64,000 nucleotides of DNA from the NCBI RefSeq assembly GCF_003970925.1, contig NZ_RWJF01000001.1, forward strand, positions 738,501-802,500. Direction: 5' to 3'. Positions 27,623-35,771 of the stretch are shown here, in pieces. Numbering within the stretch: position 1 is the stretch's first letter; the number at the start of each line of letters is the position of its first letter. The notes below the pieces were generated by a model. That model ran no database searches. It was not told the origin of the DNA and saw nothing but the letters and a program-made list of their open reading frames with translations. The translations under genes and the position numbers were made by a program. Origin of the DNA: Sphingomonas ginkgonis (GTDB lineage: Bacteria; Pseudomonadota; Alphaproteobacteria; Sphingomonadales; Sphingomonadaceae).

Positions 27623-29794
27623 TTGAGTTTCATGAACTGGCTGGATTCCGGGTCACCGCGTGAACTCGACCCTGTCCTCGACTGCCTGAGCTTCATCGCC
27701 CGGCGGTCGGACCGGCCCTCCTCGCCCGTCCTGCTGCGCGCCGGGCTGGCGCTGTCCGACCGCGGGACGCTGCCGTTCCACCAGATCGAGCCGGCGCTCG
27801 ACCAAGTCGGGATGCGCAGCTTCCCGCTCACCCGCAACCTCCGCCGCTGGCCGGCCGCCAAGCTTCCCGCCATCCTTGAGCTGGAGGACGAGCGCGCGGC
27901 GGTGCTGCTCGAGCTGAACGGGGGCGACGCGCTGGTCTATGCGCCGGGCGCGCCCGAGCCGATGTGGGTGGCGATCGACGAGCTCGCCGGCGCCTTCACC
28001 GGCGAGGCGGTGTTCGTCGAGGCCGATCCGACCCGCGAGCGGATGAGCGAGCGGCCGTGGGACCACGCCAGGCGCCATCACTGGTTCTGGGCGGAGGTGT
28101 GGAAGGTTCGCCGCGAGCTGTCGCCGGTGCTGCTGGCGGCGCTGGTGGTCAACCTGCTCGCCTTCGCCATGCCGCTGTTCACCATGCACGTCTACGACCG
28201 GGTCATCCCCAACAAGGCGATCCCGACCCTGTGGGTGCTGGCACTGGGCGTGGTGCTGGCGCTGGCGCTCGACTTCACGCTTCGGCTCGCCCGCTCGCAG
28301 CTGATCGACGAGGTCGGCCGCAAGCTCGACGGCAAGCTCAGCCAGAAGCTGTTCGAGAAGGTGATGAACCTGCCGCTGGCGCAGCGCCAGGGCTCGACCG
28401 GCGCGATCGCCCGGCGGGTCAGCGAATATGAAATGGTGCGCGACTTCTTCGCCTCGACGACGGTGGTGCTGCTGGTCGACATCAGCTTCCTGCTGCTGTT
28501 CCTCGGGCTGATCACCATCCTCGCCGGCTGGCTGGTGCTGGTGCCGGTGGTCGGGATCGTGCTGATGGTCGCGGCCGGCATGACGCTGCGCCGGGCGATG
28601 GGCCGGACTGCGCTCGACGCGCAGGCCGACAGCTCGCTCCAGCACAGCGTGCTGGTGGAATCGATCGGCGGGCTGGAGACGCTCAAGGCCGCGCGTGCCG
28701 AGGGGCAGATGCTCGGCCGGTGGAAGCGCTACTCGTCCAACTCGGCGGCGACGCAGGAGAAGATGCGGCGGCTGACCGCGGTGGCGGTCAACCTTGCCAG
28801 CGTGTCGCAGCAGCTGATCTCGATCGGGCTGCTGATCGGCGGCTTCTACATGTTCAACGAGGGCCACATGACGATGGGCGCGATCATCGCCATCGTCATG
28901 ATCGCGGGCCGCGCGCTGGCCCCTGTCGGGCAGTTCGCCTTCCTCGTCACGCGCGCCCGCCAGGCGTTCGCGACGCTCGATTCGCTGCAGCGAATGATGG
29001 ACAGCGAGGACGAGCGGCACGCCGCGACGCGCAGCATCGTGCCGGAGATCCGTTCGGGCACGATCGTCCTCGACCATGTCCAGTTCCGTTACCCCAACGC
29101 GGCGCGCGACAGCCTGGCCGACGTCAGCCTGACGATCCGCCCGGGCGAGCGGATCGGGATCATCGGCCGGGTCGCCTCGGGCAAGTCGACGCTCGGCCGG
29201 CTGCTGTGCGGCCTCTACGCGCCGAGCGAAGGGGTGCTCACCGTCGACGGGCTCGACAGCCGGCAATACCACCCGCACCAGCTGCGCGAGGCGTTCCGCT
29301 TCGTCGGGCAGGATGCCGAGCTGTTCAGCGGGACGGTGCGCGACAACCTCATGCTGGGCGCGGCGCAGGCGAGCGACGAGCAGCTGATCGAGGCGGTGGT
29401 GAAGTCGGGCGCCGACATCTTCCTGTCGCGCGACGCCGCGGGGTTCGACCTGCCGGTCGGCGAGCGCGGCGGGCATCTGTCGGGCGGGCAACGCTCGCTG
29501 CTGGTGCTGGCGCGAGCGCTGGTCAGCCCGTCCAAGCTGCTGTTCCTCGACGAGCCGACCGGCGCGATGGACACGCAGACCGAAGCCTATTTCATCGACC
29601 ATCTGAAGACGGCGGTGGCGCCCGACCAGACCCTGGTCGTGTCGACCCACCGCCACCAGATGCTGAGCATCGTCGACCGGCTGATCGTGATCGACGGCGG
29701 GCGGATCCTCGCCGACGGGCCGCGCGACAAGGTGATGCAGCAGCTGAGCGCCGCGGCGCAGGCGGCCGCGGCGCCCAAGGCGGCGGCCCGGTGA
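27623..29794 (+). CDS. Type I secretion ABC transporter (LapB-like)
   Basis: A 723-residue inner-membrane permease fused to an ATPase. Residues 1-140 resemble the degenerate C39-like domain of adhesin exporters (DPVLDCLSFIARR); the catalytic peptidase site is absent, so the substrate is not cleaved by a GG mechanism. Six membrane helices span ~165-450. The ATPase domain has Walker A GRVASGKST (~515), signature LSGGQ (619-623) and Walker B LLFLDEPT (~640). The TTG start at 27623 has AGGGGA six bases upstream; an ATG at 27632 is possible. Its stop overlaps the start of the hydrolase gene (GTGA), implying coupled translation. Confidence 0.93.
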   Translation: MSFMNWLDSGSPRELDPVLDCLSFIARRSDRPSSPVLLRAGLALSDRGTLPFHQIEPALDQVGMRSFPLTRNLRRWPAAKLPAILELEDERAAVLLELNGGDALVYAPGAPEPMWVAIDELAGAFTGEAVFVEADPTRERMSERPWDHARRHHWFWAEVWKVRRELSPVLLAALVVNLLAFAMPLFTMHVYDRVIPNKAIPTLWVLALGVVLALALDFTLRLARSQLIDEVGRKLDGKLSQKLFEKVMNLPLAQRQGSTGAIARRVSEYEMVRDFFASTTVVLLVDISFLLLFLGLITILAGWLVLVPVVGIVLMVAAGMTLRRAMGRTALDAQADSSLQHSVLVESIGGLETLKAARAEGQMLGRWKRYSSNSAATQEKMRRLTAVAVNLASVSQQLISIGLLIGGFYMFNEGHMTMGAIIAIVMIAGRALAPVGQFAFLVTRARQAFATLDSLQRMMDSEDERHAATRSIVPEIRSGTIVLDHVQFRYPNAARDSLADVSLTIRPGERIGIIGRVASGKSTLGRLLCGLYAPSEGVLTVDGLDSRQYHPHQLREAFRFVGQDAELFSGTVRDNLMLGAAQASDEQLIEAVVKSGADIFLSRDAAGFDLPVGERGGHLSGGQRSLLVLARALVSPSKLLFLDEPTGAMDTQTEAYFIDHLKTAVAPDQTLVVSTHRHQMLSIVDRLIVIDGGRILADGPRDKVMQQLSAAAQAAAAPKAAAR

Positions 29795-30867
29795 GCGCGC
29801 TCGTGCTGGTCCGCCGGCGGCTGGGGATCGGCCTCGCCGCGCTCCGCTGGGACGTGGCGGCGCTGGGCGCGGTGCTGGTGGCGGCGCTGCTCGCCGGGGG
29901 GCTTGGCCTGACCGCGGGTGCCGCGCCGGTGGCGGGGAGCGAGCGGTCGGTGGCGGTTCCGCTCGCTCCGGTGCAGCAGGCGCGGCTGGTCGCGGCGACC
30001 AGCGGCGAGCAGGCCAGCGTCGGCCAAGCGACCGGCAGCCAGGCGGAGCGGATCAATGCCGCGCTGCCGTTCAGCGCCGCGCCGATCCAGTCGGCCCGCG
30101 CCTTCGCGCTCAGCGGCAGCGCGACCGACCACGACCGGGCACTGACCTGCCTGACCCAGGCGGTCTATTACGAGGCTGCCACCGAGCCGCTCGCCGGGCG
30201 CCGCGCGGTGGCGCAGGTGGTGCTCAACCGGATGCGCCATCCCGCCTTCCCGAAGAGCGTCTGCGGGGTCGTCTACCAGGGCGCGAGCCGGCCGGGCTGC
30301 CAGTTCAGCTTTGTCTGCGACGGGTCGCTGTGGCGGGCGCCGGCGCCGGCCGCCTGGGCCGCGGCGCAGTCCGTCGCCGCCGCGGCGCTCGCCGGCTATG
30401 TCGAGGCGAGCGTCGGGCAGGCGACCCACTACCACGCCGACTATGTCGCGCCGCGCTGGGCGCCGCTGCTGGCCAAGATCAGCAAGATCGGCGCGCACAT
30501 CTTCTATCGCTGGCCGGGCGCGTGGGGCACCGCCGCCGCCTTCACCGGCCGCTATGCCGGCGAGCCCGCCGACCCGGCGAGCCTGCGCCCGGCGCTTCGC
30601 CCGGGGGTGGGCGCCGGACCGCAGGCGCCGCTGGTGCTCGCGGCGGCCGAGGCGGCCAAGGGCCCGCCGGTCGCGCGGGCCGAGCAGGACGTCGGCGGGC
30701 TGCTCGACACCAGCAAGGGCTGGACCCTGAACATCCCGCTTCCGGCGGAGAGCGGATCGGCCGCGGCGCGTATCGCGGCGCTGCAGGACCGCCCGGCGCC
30801 GACCCAGACCCCGGCCGCGGCGATCGCCGTTGCCAGCGCCGCCCCGCTGTCGGGCGGCGGCAATTAG
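29791..30867 (+). CDS. SleB-type cell wall hydrolase
   Basis: A 358-residue protein with an N-terminal signal/anchor (LGAVLVAALLAGGLGLTAGA) and a Hydrolase_2 (SleB/CwlJ) domain at about residues 105-240: CLTQAVYYEAATEPLAGRRA, QVVLNRMRHPAFPKSVCGVV, QFSFVCDGS and ATHYHADYV. The glutamate in YYEA is the expected catalytic residue of these peptidoglycan lytic enzymes. The Ala/Pro-rich tail has no recognised domain. The GTG start shares four bases with the ABC gene's stop, and the HlyD gene follows 10 bp later, so it is embedded in the secretion operon. A likely role is local wall opening for assembly of the secretion complex or passage of the adhesin; this is inference from context. Confidence 0.88.
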   Translation: MSALVLVRRRLGIGLAALRWDVAALGAVLVAALLAGGLGLTAGAAPVAGSERSVAVPLAPVQQARLVAATSGEQASVGQATGSQAERINAALPFSAAPIQSARAFALSGSATDHDRALTCLTQAVYYEAATEPLAGRRAVAQVVLNRMRHPAFPKSVCGVVYQGASRPGCQFSFVCDGSLWRAPAPAAWAAAQSVAAAALAGYVEASVGQATHYHADYVAPRWAPLLAKISKIGAHIFYRWPGAWGTAAAFTGRYAGEPADPASLRPALRPGVGAGPQAPLVLAAAEAAKGPPVARAEQDVGGLLDTSKGWTLNIPLPAESGSAAARIAALQDRPAPTQTPAAAIAVASAAPLSGGGN

Positions 30868-30877
30868 GACGCGTAGC

Positions 30878-32161
30878 ATGGCTTCCATCCCCCTGACCGA
30901 CCGCCGCCCCGCTACCCGCCGTCGCGGCTACCGGCCCTTGACCGGCGCCCGGCTGATCATCCTCGCCTCGGCGGTCGGCTTCGCGCTGTTCCTGCTGTGG
31001 TCCTCGCTGGCGCAGGTCGACGAGGTGACGAAGGGACAGGGCAAGGTCATCCCGACCAGCAAGCTGCAGCTCATCCAGGCGGCCGAGCCGGCGACCATCC
31101 GCGAACTGCTGGTCCGCTCGGGCGAGCGGGTCCACAAGGGGCAGCTGCTGGTGAGGCTCGACGATACCGAGAGCACGTCGCAGCTCGGCCAGATCGAGGC
31201 GGAGACGCGCAGCCTGCAGCAGCGCTCGGCGCGGCTCGAGGCGGAGGGCACGGGCGCCGGCGGCAGCGTCGGCGGGGACGAGAATGCGCTGCTCCAGGCG
31301 CGCCGCTCGGCGCTGTCGAGCAAGGTCGCCGCGCTTCGTGCGACCGCCGAGCAGCGCCGGCGCGAGTCGGCCGAGGCGGCGGCGACAATCGGCTCGCTGT
31401 CGCGCAGCCTGGTACTGGCGCAGGACAATGTGAACCGGCTGGCGCCGCTCGCCGCCAAGAACATCGTTCCGCAGACCGACCTCGCCACCGCGCAGCGCGA
31501 GGTGGTCGATCTGCAGGGCCGGATCGCCGCCGCGCGCGAGCAGCAGGGGCGGGCGCAGGCCGCGATCCAGCAGGCGCTGAGCGAGGCGAGCGAGGCGCAG
31601 TTCAGCTTCCGCCAGGACGCGCTCAACGAGCGCAGCCAGGTAAACGCCAAGATCGCGGTCAACCAGCAGTCGCTGCGCGGCGCGCAGGGGCGGGTCAGCA
31701 AGACCGAGATCCGCTCGCCGGTCGACGGGGTGGTCAACGACGTCCAGGTCACCACCATCGGCGGCTTCGTCCAGGCCGGACAGAAGATCATGGAAGTCGT
31801 GCCGCTGGGCGACAAGCTGCTGGTCGAGACGCGGGTGAAGCCGAGCGACATCGCCTTCATCAAGGTCGGCGACAAGGCACTGGTGAAGGTCACCGCCTAC
31901 GACTTCTCGATCTACGGCGGACTCGACGGCAAGGTCGTGCAGGTGTCGGCGGACTCGATCTACGACGAGGCGACCAAGGAAGCCTATTTCAACGTCATCG
32001 TCGAGACCGACAAGGCGTGGCTGATGAGCGTGGGTCGGCAGCTGCCGATCACGCCGGGGATGATGACCGACACGCAGATCATCACCGGGCGCAAGAGCAT
32101 CCTCACCTATCTGCTGAAGCCGGTGCTCAAGGCGCGGAGCGACGCGCTTCGGGAACGGTAG
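30878..32161 (+). CDS. HlyD-family periplasmic adaptor (LapC-like)
   Basis: A 427-residue type I secretion membrane-fusion protein. There is a short cytosolic N-terminus, one membrane helix (~25-45, LIILASAVGFALFLLWSSLA), a lipoyl half (GQGKVIPTSKLQLIQAAEPA, VRSGERVHKGQLLVRLDDTE), a long coiled-coil hairpin (~105-270), the second lipoyl half (SPVDGVVNDVQVTTIGGFVQ) and a beta-barrel region ending in a GRKSILTYLLKPVL motif typical of HlyD. It bridges the ABC exporter and the TolC-like channel. The ATG at 30878 follows AGGACG and lies 10 bp after the hydrolase gene. Last gene of the plus-strand operon. Confidence 0.93.
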   Translation: MASIPLTDRRPATRRRGYRPLTGARLIILASAVGFALFLLWSSLAQVDEVTKGQGKVIPTSKLQLIQAAEPATIRELLVRSGERVHKGQLLVRLDDTESTSQLGQIEAETRSLQQRSARLEAEGTGAGGSVGGDENALLQARRSALSSKVAALRATAEQRRRESAEAAATIGSLSRSLVLAQDNVNRLAPLAAKNIVPQTDLATAQREVVDLQGRIAAAREQQGRAQAAIQQALSEASEAQFSFRQDALNERSQVNAKIAVNQQSLRGAQGRVSKTEIRSPVDGVVNDVQVTTIGGFVQAGQKIMEVVPLGDKLLVETRVKPSDIAFIKVGDKALVKVTAYDFSIYGGLDGKVVQVSADSIYDEATKEAYFNVIVETDKAWLMSVGRQLPITPGMMTDTQIITGRKSILTYLLKPVLKARSDALRER

Positions 32162-32305
32162 GCGCGCGCTTCCTGCTTTCGGCCGGGAGCGTTGACCGGC
32201 AGAGAGCATGACTTTCGGGCCGTATGGTGCCGTGCCCAGCAGGCGCGGGATTAGCCCCCGATCATCCCCCGCTCCCGACGCCGGGTCGGGGCAGGGGCGC
32301 GGAGC

Positions 32306-33223
32306 CTAGTGCGCGAAGGCGGCGCTGCTGCCGAACACCCAGCCGAGTGAGGCGGTCCGGACCGGAGCCGGCTGGGCGGGCGCGGCGGCGACGGTCAGCG
32401 CGGGGGCGATCCGGTAGCCATGGGTCCAGACCCGGCCGCCCGAGAAGCTCAGCACCGGGCGATAGTCCTGCATGTCCTCGGCGTCGGTCACCGCCTCGGT
32501 GCCGTTGTCGAGCAGCCAGAAGCGGTCGTCGGCGCGAGCCACCAGCACCGCGTGGTCGGAGCGGCGGACGAGGTCCTTGACCACCACCAGGTAGAGGTCG
32601 TGCTCGGGAACGCCGGCGGCGCGGAGCAGCGCGAACTTGGCGATCGCATAATCTTCGCAGTCGCCGAGCCCGCTGCGCAGCGTCTGCGCGGCACCGGTCC
32701 AGACGTCGGCGCGACCCCAGCGGCGGCTGTCGTCGACGAAGCGGAGGCGGCGGTTGACGTAGCGGTTGACCGCCTCGAGCCGGGTGCGGGGCGGGAGCGC
32801 GCGCAGGCCGGCGGCGAACTCGGCGACGGTGCCGCCGACCTGTCCCGGCTCGACCCGGCGCCAGCGCGCGTCGAGCGGGCTGTGGCCGATCGCCAGCGCG
32901 ACGCTGCCGAACACGTCGGGACGGTCGCTAGCGACCGCGGCGCGGAGCGGCGGGGCGAGCCCGACCGGGGCGGGCTGGAGCGGCTGCACCGCCGGCGCGA
33001 GCGCCACGGGCCGCGGCGCCGAGGCGGGCGCGAGAAGGGCGGCGCGGTTCTGCTGCGCGACGATCGCGGCGAGCGCGCTGGGGCCGCCGAGGATCGCCAT
33101 GCTCTTGGCGCCCGAGGCGCTGGCGGAGAGGCTGGCGACGGCCTGCGCCTGGGCCGGCGTGGCGAGGGCGAGAAGGGCCGCCGAAGCAGCGGCGGCGAGC
33201 GACGGAAAGGGGGACTTTTCCAT
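32306..33223 (-). CDS. BTLCP periplasmic cysteine protease, LapG-like
   Basis: A 305-residue exported protein with a signal peptide (AAASAALLALATPAQAQA), an Ala/Pro-rich stretch to ~95 and a transglutaminase-like cysteine peptidase domain (DUF920 family) at ~100-260. The catalytic triad is visible as Cys189 in GLGDCEDYAIAKF, His224 in SDHAVLV and Asp239 in WLLDNGTE. In Pseudomonas, LapG of this family cuts the N-terminal retention module of LapA and releases the adhesin. Its position convergent with the adhesin secretion operon, 144 bp away, strongly suggests the same target here. The DxNxD calcium site known from LapG could not be assigned with certainty. Confidence 0.87.
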   Translation of the reverse strand: MEKSPFPSLAAAASAALLALATPAQAQAVASLSASASGAKSMAILGGPSALAAIVAQQNRAALLAPASAPRPVALAPAVQPLQPAPVGLAPPLRAAVASDRPDVFGSVALAIGHSPLDARWRRVEPGQVGGTVAEFAAGLRALPPRTRLEAVNRYVNRRLRFVDDSRRWGRADVWTGAAQTLRSGLGDCEDYAIAKFALLRAAGVPEHDLYLVVVKDLVRRSDHAVLVARADDRFWLLDNGTEAVTDAEDMQDYRPVLSFSGGRVWTHGYRIAPALTVAAAPAQPAPVRTASLGWVFGSSAAFAH

Positions 33224-33297
33224 GCCCCGCGATGTCGCAGAACAAGGCGAAGGCGAGCTTAAAGTGGATGGTTAAAACGCTGCTAACCTTGACCTTT

Positions 33298-34077
33298 TCA
33301 GTCCAGGCCGGAGAGGAAAGTCTCCACCACGCGGTTGAAGATGGCGGGCTGCTCGAGGTTGGCGAGGTGGCCTGCGCCGGCGATCTCGACCAGCGCGGCT
33401 TGGGGCAGCCGGTCCTTCAGGTCCTCGCTCAGCGCGGGCGGGGTGATGCGGTCGGCGCTGCCGACCAGGATCAGAGAGGGGACCGCGATCGCCGCGACCC
33501 GCGCGCGCTGGTCGGCGAGCCACACCGCGGCGGCGCCCTGCGCATAGGCGGCGGGGTCGATCCCGGCCATGGTCTCGACCACTTCCGAGCGGACCGACGG
33601 CAGCGCGGCGGGGGCGAGCAGAGCGTCGACCCGCGCCTCGGCCAGCCCGCGCATCCCCAGCTCCGCGGCGGCGGCGAGCGAGCGATCGTGGATCGCCTGG
33701 CCGTCGGGGTGGACCGCGAAAGTGTCGGCGAGGATCAGCGAGGCGCAGCGCTCGGGCGCGGCGGCGTGCATGGCGATGGCGACCACCCCGCCAAGCGACA
33801 GGCCGCAGACATGCGCCCGGCCGATCCCCAGCGCGTCGAGCAGCGCCAGCGCGGCGGCGGCGTAGGAATCGTGGCCGGCGCCGGCGACGAACCCGCTCTC
33901 GCCATAGCCGGGGTAGTCCATCGCCAGGCAGCGGCGGGTGCGGCCGAGCGCGGCCAGCTGCGGGTGCCACACGCTCTTGTCCGAGCCGACGCCGTGGAGG
34001 AACAGCAGCGGGGTGCCGTCGCCACCGCCGGCCTCCGCAACGCCGATCCGCCCCACGCTCGTGTCGATGCTCGCCAT
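33298..34077 (-). CDS. Alpha/beta-fold hydrolase
   Basis: A 259-residue cytosolic hydrolase resembling 3-oxoadipate enol-lactonase (PcaD) in layout. The oxyanion segment is LLFLHGVGSDKSVW, the nucleophile elbow GLSLGG with the catalytic serine, the acid is in VGSADRI and the catalytic histidine in GAGHLANLEQP. No other protocatechuate-pathway gene is near, so a specific substrate cannot be assigned. I chose the ATG at 34077, where similarity begins; the longer frame to 34140 would overlap the divergent iron-sulfur gene. Confidence 0.85.
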   Translation of the reverse strand: MASIDTSVGRIGVAEAGGGDGTPLLFLHGVGSDKSVWHPQLAALGRTRRCLAMDYPGYGESGFVAGAGHDSYAAAALALLDALGIGRAHVCGLSLGGVVAIAMHAAAPERCASLILADTFAVHPDGQAIHDRSLAAAAELGMRGLAEARVDALLAPAALPSVRSEVVETMAGIDPAAYAQGAAAVWLADQRARVAAIAVPSLILVGSADRITPPALSEDLKDRLPQAALVEIAGAGHLANLEQPAIFNRVVETFLSGLD

Positions 34078-34129
34078 GCGCCCGCTCAACCCGTTGGCGC
34101 GGCGCTTGGCAAGCGCTAGTCGCCGGACG

Positions 34130-34663
34130 ATGACCAGCATGACGGTGAACGGCCAGGCGATCCGCTACCAGCTCGATCCCGCGACCCCGCTGCTGTGGGC
34201 GCTGCGCGACGCGTCCAACCTGACCGGCACCAAGCATGGCTGCGGCACCGGCCGGTGCGGCGCCTGCACGGTGATCGTCGACGGCCGGACGGTGACCAGC
34301 TGCACTGTCGCGATCGGGACGCTTGAGGGTGCCGAGGTGACCACCATCGAGGGGCTGTCGGCGAACCGCGGCCATCCGGTCCAGCAGGCGTGGGCGGCCG
34401 AGCAGGTCAGCCAGTGCGGCTTCTGCGAACCGGGCTTCATCATGGCGATCGCCGCGCTGCTCCGCGCGAGCCCGCGGCCGACGCCCGAGCAAGTCGCGGC
34501 GCTGCCCAACCTGTGCGCGTGCGGCGCGCAGCCGCGCATCGCCCGGGCGATCGCCCGCGCCGCCGCCGCGATGGGCGCGGTTGCCGGGGCCGAACCTGTC
34601 GGGAACGTTTCACCGCCGTTAAGCGCCGGCTCATCGACGAAAGTTGAAAAGCCGACCCCATAG
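34130..34663 (+). CDS. Orphan (2Fe-2S) subunit of xanthine-oxidase/CO-dehydrogenase type
   Basis: A 177-residue protein with two [2Fe-2S] domains like the small subunits of molybdenum hydroxylases (CoxS, IorA). The plant-ferredoxin-like site is HGCGTGRCGACTV, with a later cysteine in VTSCTVAIG. The helical domain has QCGFCEPGF and NLCACGAQPRI. The usual forms are CGxCTPG and NLCRCGTYPRI, so three conserved positions differ while all cysteines remain. The last ~25 residues are a non-conserved Ser/Pro tail. The large molybdopterin and FAD subunits are absent on both sides, so its partner must be elsewhere. The ATG at 34130 lacks a clear ribosome site; 34139 is an alternative. Confidence 0.85.
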   Translation: MTSMTVNGQAIRYQLDPATPLLWALRDASNLTGTKHGCGTGRCGACTVIVDGRTVTSCTVAIGTLEGAEVTTIEGLSANRGHPVQQAWAAEQVSQCGFCEPGFIMAIAALLRASPRPTPEQVAALPNLCACGAQPRIARAIARAAAAMGAVAGAEPVGNVSPPLSAGSSTKVEKPTP

Positions 34664-34696
34664 GGAGACTCCCGTCTCCCCGAGGGAAGCACGACG

Positions 34697-35677
34697 ATGC
34701 GTAAGATTTTCCTTCTTGCCCTGCTCGCGGGGACCGCCGCCTCGCCGGCGCTGGCGCAGCATTGGAACCATGACGGCGGCGGCGACCGCGGCGGCCGCGC
34801 CGAGCGTTCGGCGGGAGGCTCGAGTGAGGCCGCCCCGCAGGAGCGCGGCAATCATTTCGGCCGGTTCGACGGCGGCGAGCGCCCGGGCGGGTTCGGCCGC
34901 AGCGGCGCCGGGGTCGAGCGGCCGCAGGGCGTCGCGCCGATGCAGTTCCAGCAGCGCTTCGAGCGGGCCGAGCAGCTGCCGCAGCAGGCGGCCCCGCCGG
35001 CGCAGGCTGAGGCCGGGCGACGGATGGGCTGGGGCGACCGCAGCCGTGGCGGCGAGCCGCGGGCGAACTGGGGCGAGCGCAACGGCGCCGGCGAACGGCC
35101 GATGAACTGGGGCGACCGCACCCGCAGCGCCGACCAGCGGCCCGAGTTCCGCCGGCCCGGCAACACCCGTTTCGAGGGCGACTGGGGCCAGGGCGAGCGG
35201 TCGCGCTGGGGCGGCCGGGTCGGTGACGAGACCGGCGCCTTCCGCGGCCCGCGGGTGGTCACGCCGCAGGACATGACCGCCGACCGCAGCGCGCAGACCT
35301 TCCGCCGCGATCGCGACGGCCGCGACTGGCGCCGCGACGGCTCGCGCTGGTCGGGCGGGCAGATCGACGGTCGCTGGCGGCAGGAGTGGCGGCAGGACCA
35401 TCGCTACGACTGGCGCAGCTACCGCGACCGCAACCGCAGCATCTTCCGCATCGGGCTCTATTCCGACCCGTTCGGGTGGGGCTACCAGCGGTTCGGGATC
35501 GGCTACCAGCTCTACCCGGGCTATTACCAGCGGAGCTTCTGGCTGAGCGACCCGTGGCAGTATCGCCTGCCGCCGGCCGACGGTCCGTATCGCTGGGTGC
35601 GCTACTATGACGACGCGCTGCTGGTCGACATCTACAGCGGCGAAGTGGTCGACGTGATCTACAATTTCTTCTGGTAG
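34697..35677 (+). CDS. RcnB-family periplasmic protein with Arg/Gly/Trp-rich body
   Basis: A 326-residue exported protein: signal peptide (FLLALLAGTAASPALAQ), then a long disordered region rich in G, R, W, D and Q with repeats of NWGxR/MxWGDR type (~115-150). The C-terminal ~60 residues match the RcnB fold: YRLPPADGPYRWVRYYDDAL then VDIYSGEVVDVIYNFFW. In E. coli RcnB affects nickel/cobalt homeostasis; alphaproteobacterial members have large low-complexity N-termini and unknown roles. GAGGGA precedes the ATG. A terminator follows. Confidence 0.82.
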   Translation: MRKIFLLALLAGTAASPALAQHWNHDGGGDRGGRAERSAGGSSEAAPQERGNHFGRFDGGERPGGFGRSGAGVERPQGVAPMQFQQRFERAEQLPQQAAPPAQAEAGRRMGWGDRSRGGEPRANWGERNGAGERPMNWGDRTRSADQRPEFRRPGNTRFEGDWGQGERSRWGGRVGDETGAFRGPRVVTPQDMTADRSAQTFRRDRDGRDWRRDGSRWSGGQIDGRWRQEWRQDHRYDWRSYRDRNRSIFRIGLYSDPFGWGYQRFGIGYQLYPGYYQRSFWLSDPWQYRLPPADGPYRWVRYYDDALLVDIYSGEVVDVIYNFFW

Positions 35678-35700
35678 ACGCCGGAGGAATGTTGGTCGAA

Positions 35701-35733
35701 AGGGGCGTTGCGGCTCGCTCGCAGCGCCCTTTT
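35701..35733 (+). terminator. Rho-independent terminator after the RcnB-family gene
   Basis: GGGCGTTGCG (35703-35712) pairs with CGCAGCGCCC (35720-35729) with one G-U wobble, around a 7-base loop, followed by TTTT. It separates the RcnB-family gene from the DUF885 gene. Confidence 0.8.
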
Positions 35734-35771
35734 CACGTCCGTTGCCCCTCCTCCAGCAGCAAGGCTCGCCC

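Noticed and set aside
34663-34680. GGGAGA/TCTCCC hairpin as a terminator after the iron-sulfur gene
   Set aside because: The stem is only 6 bp and no T run follows; too weak to call.
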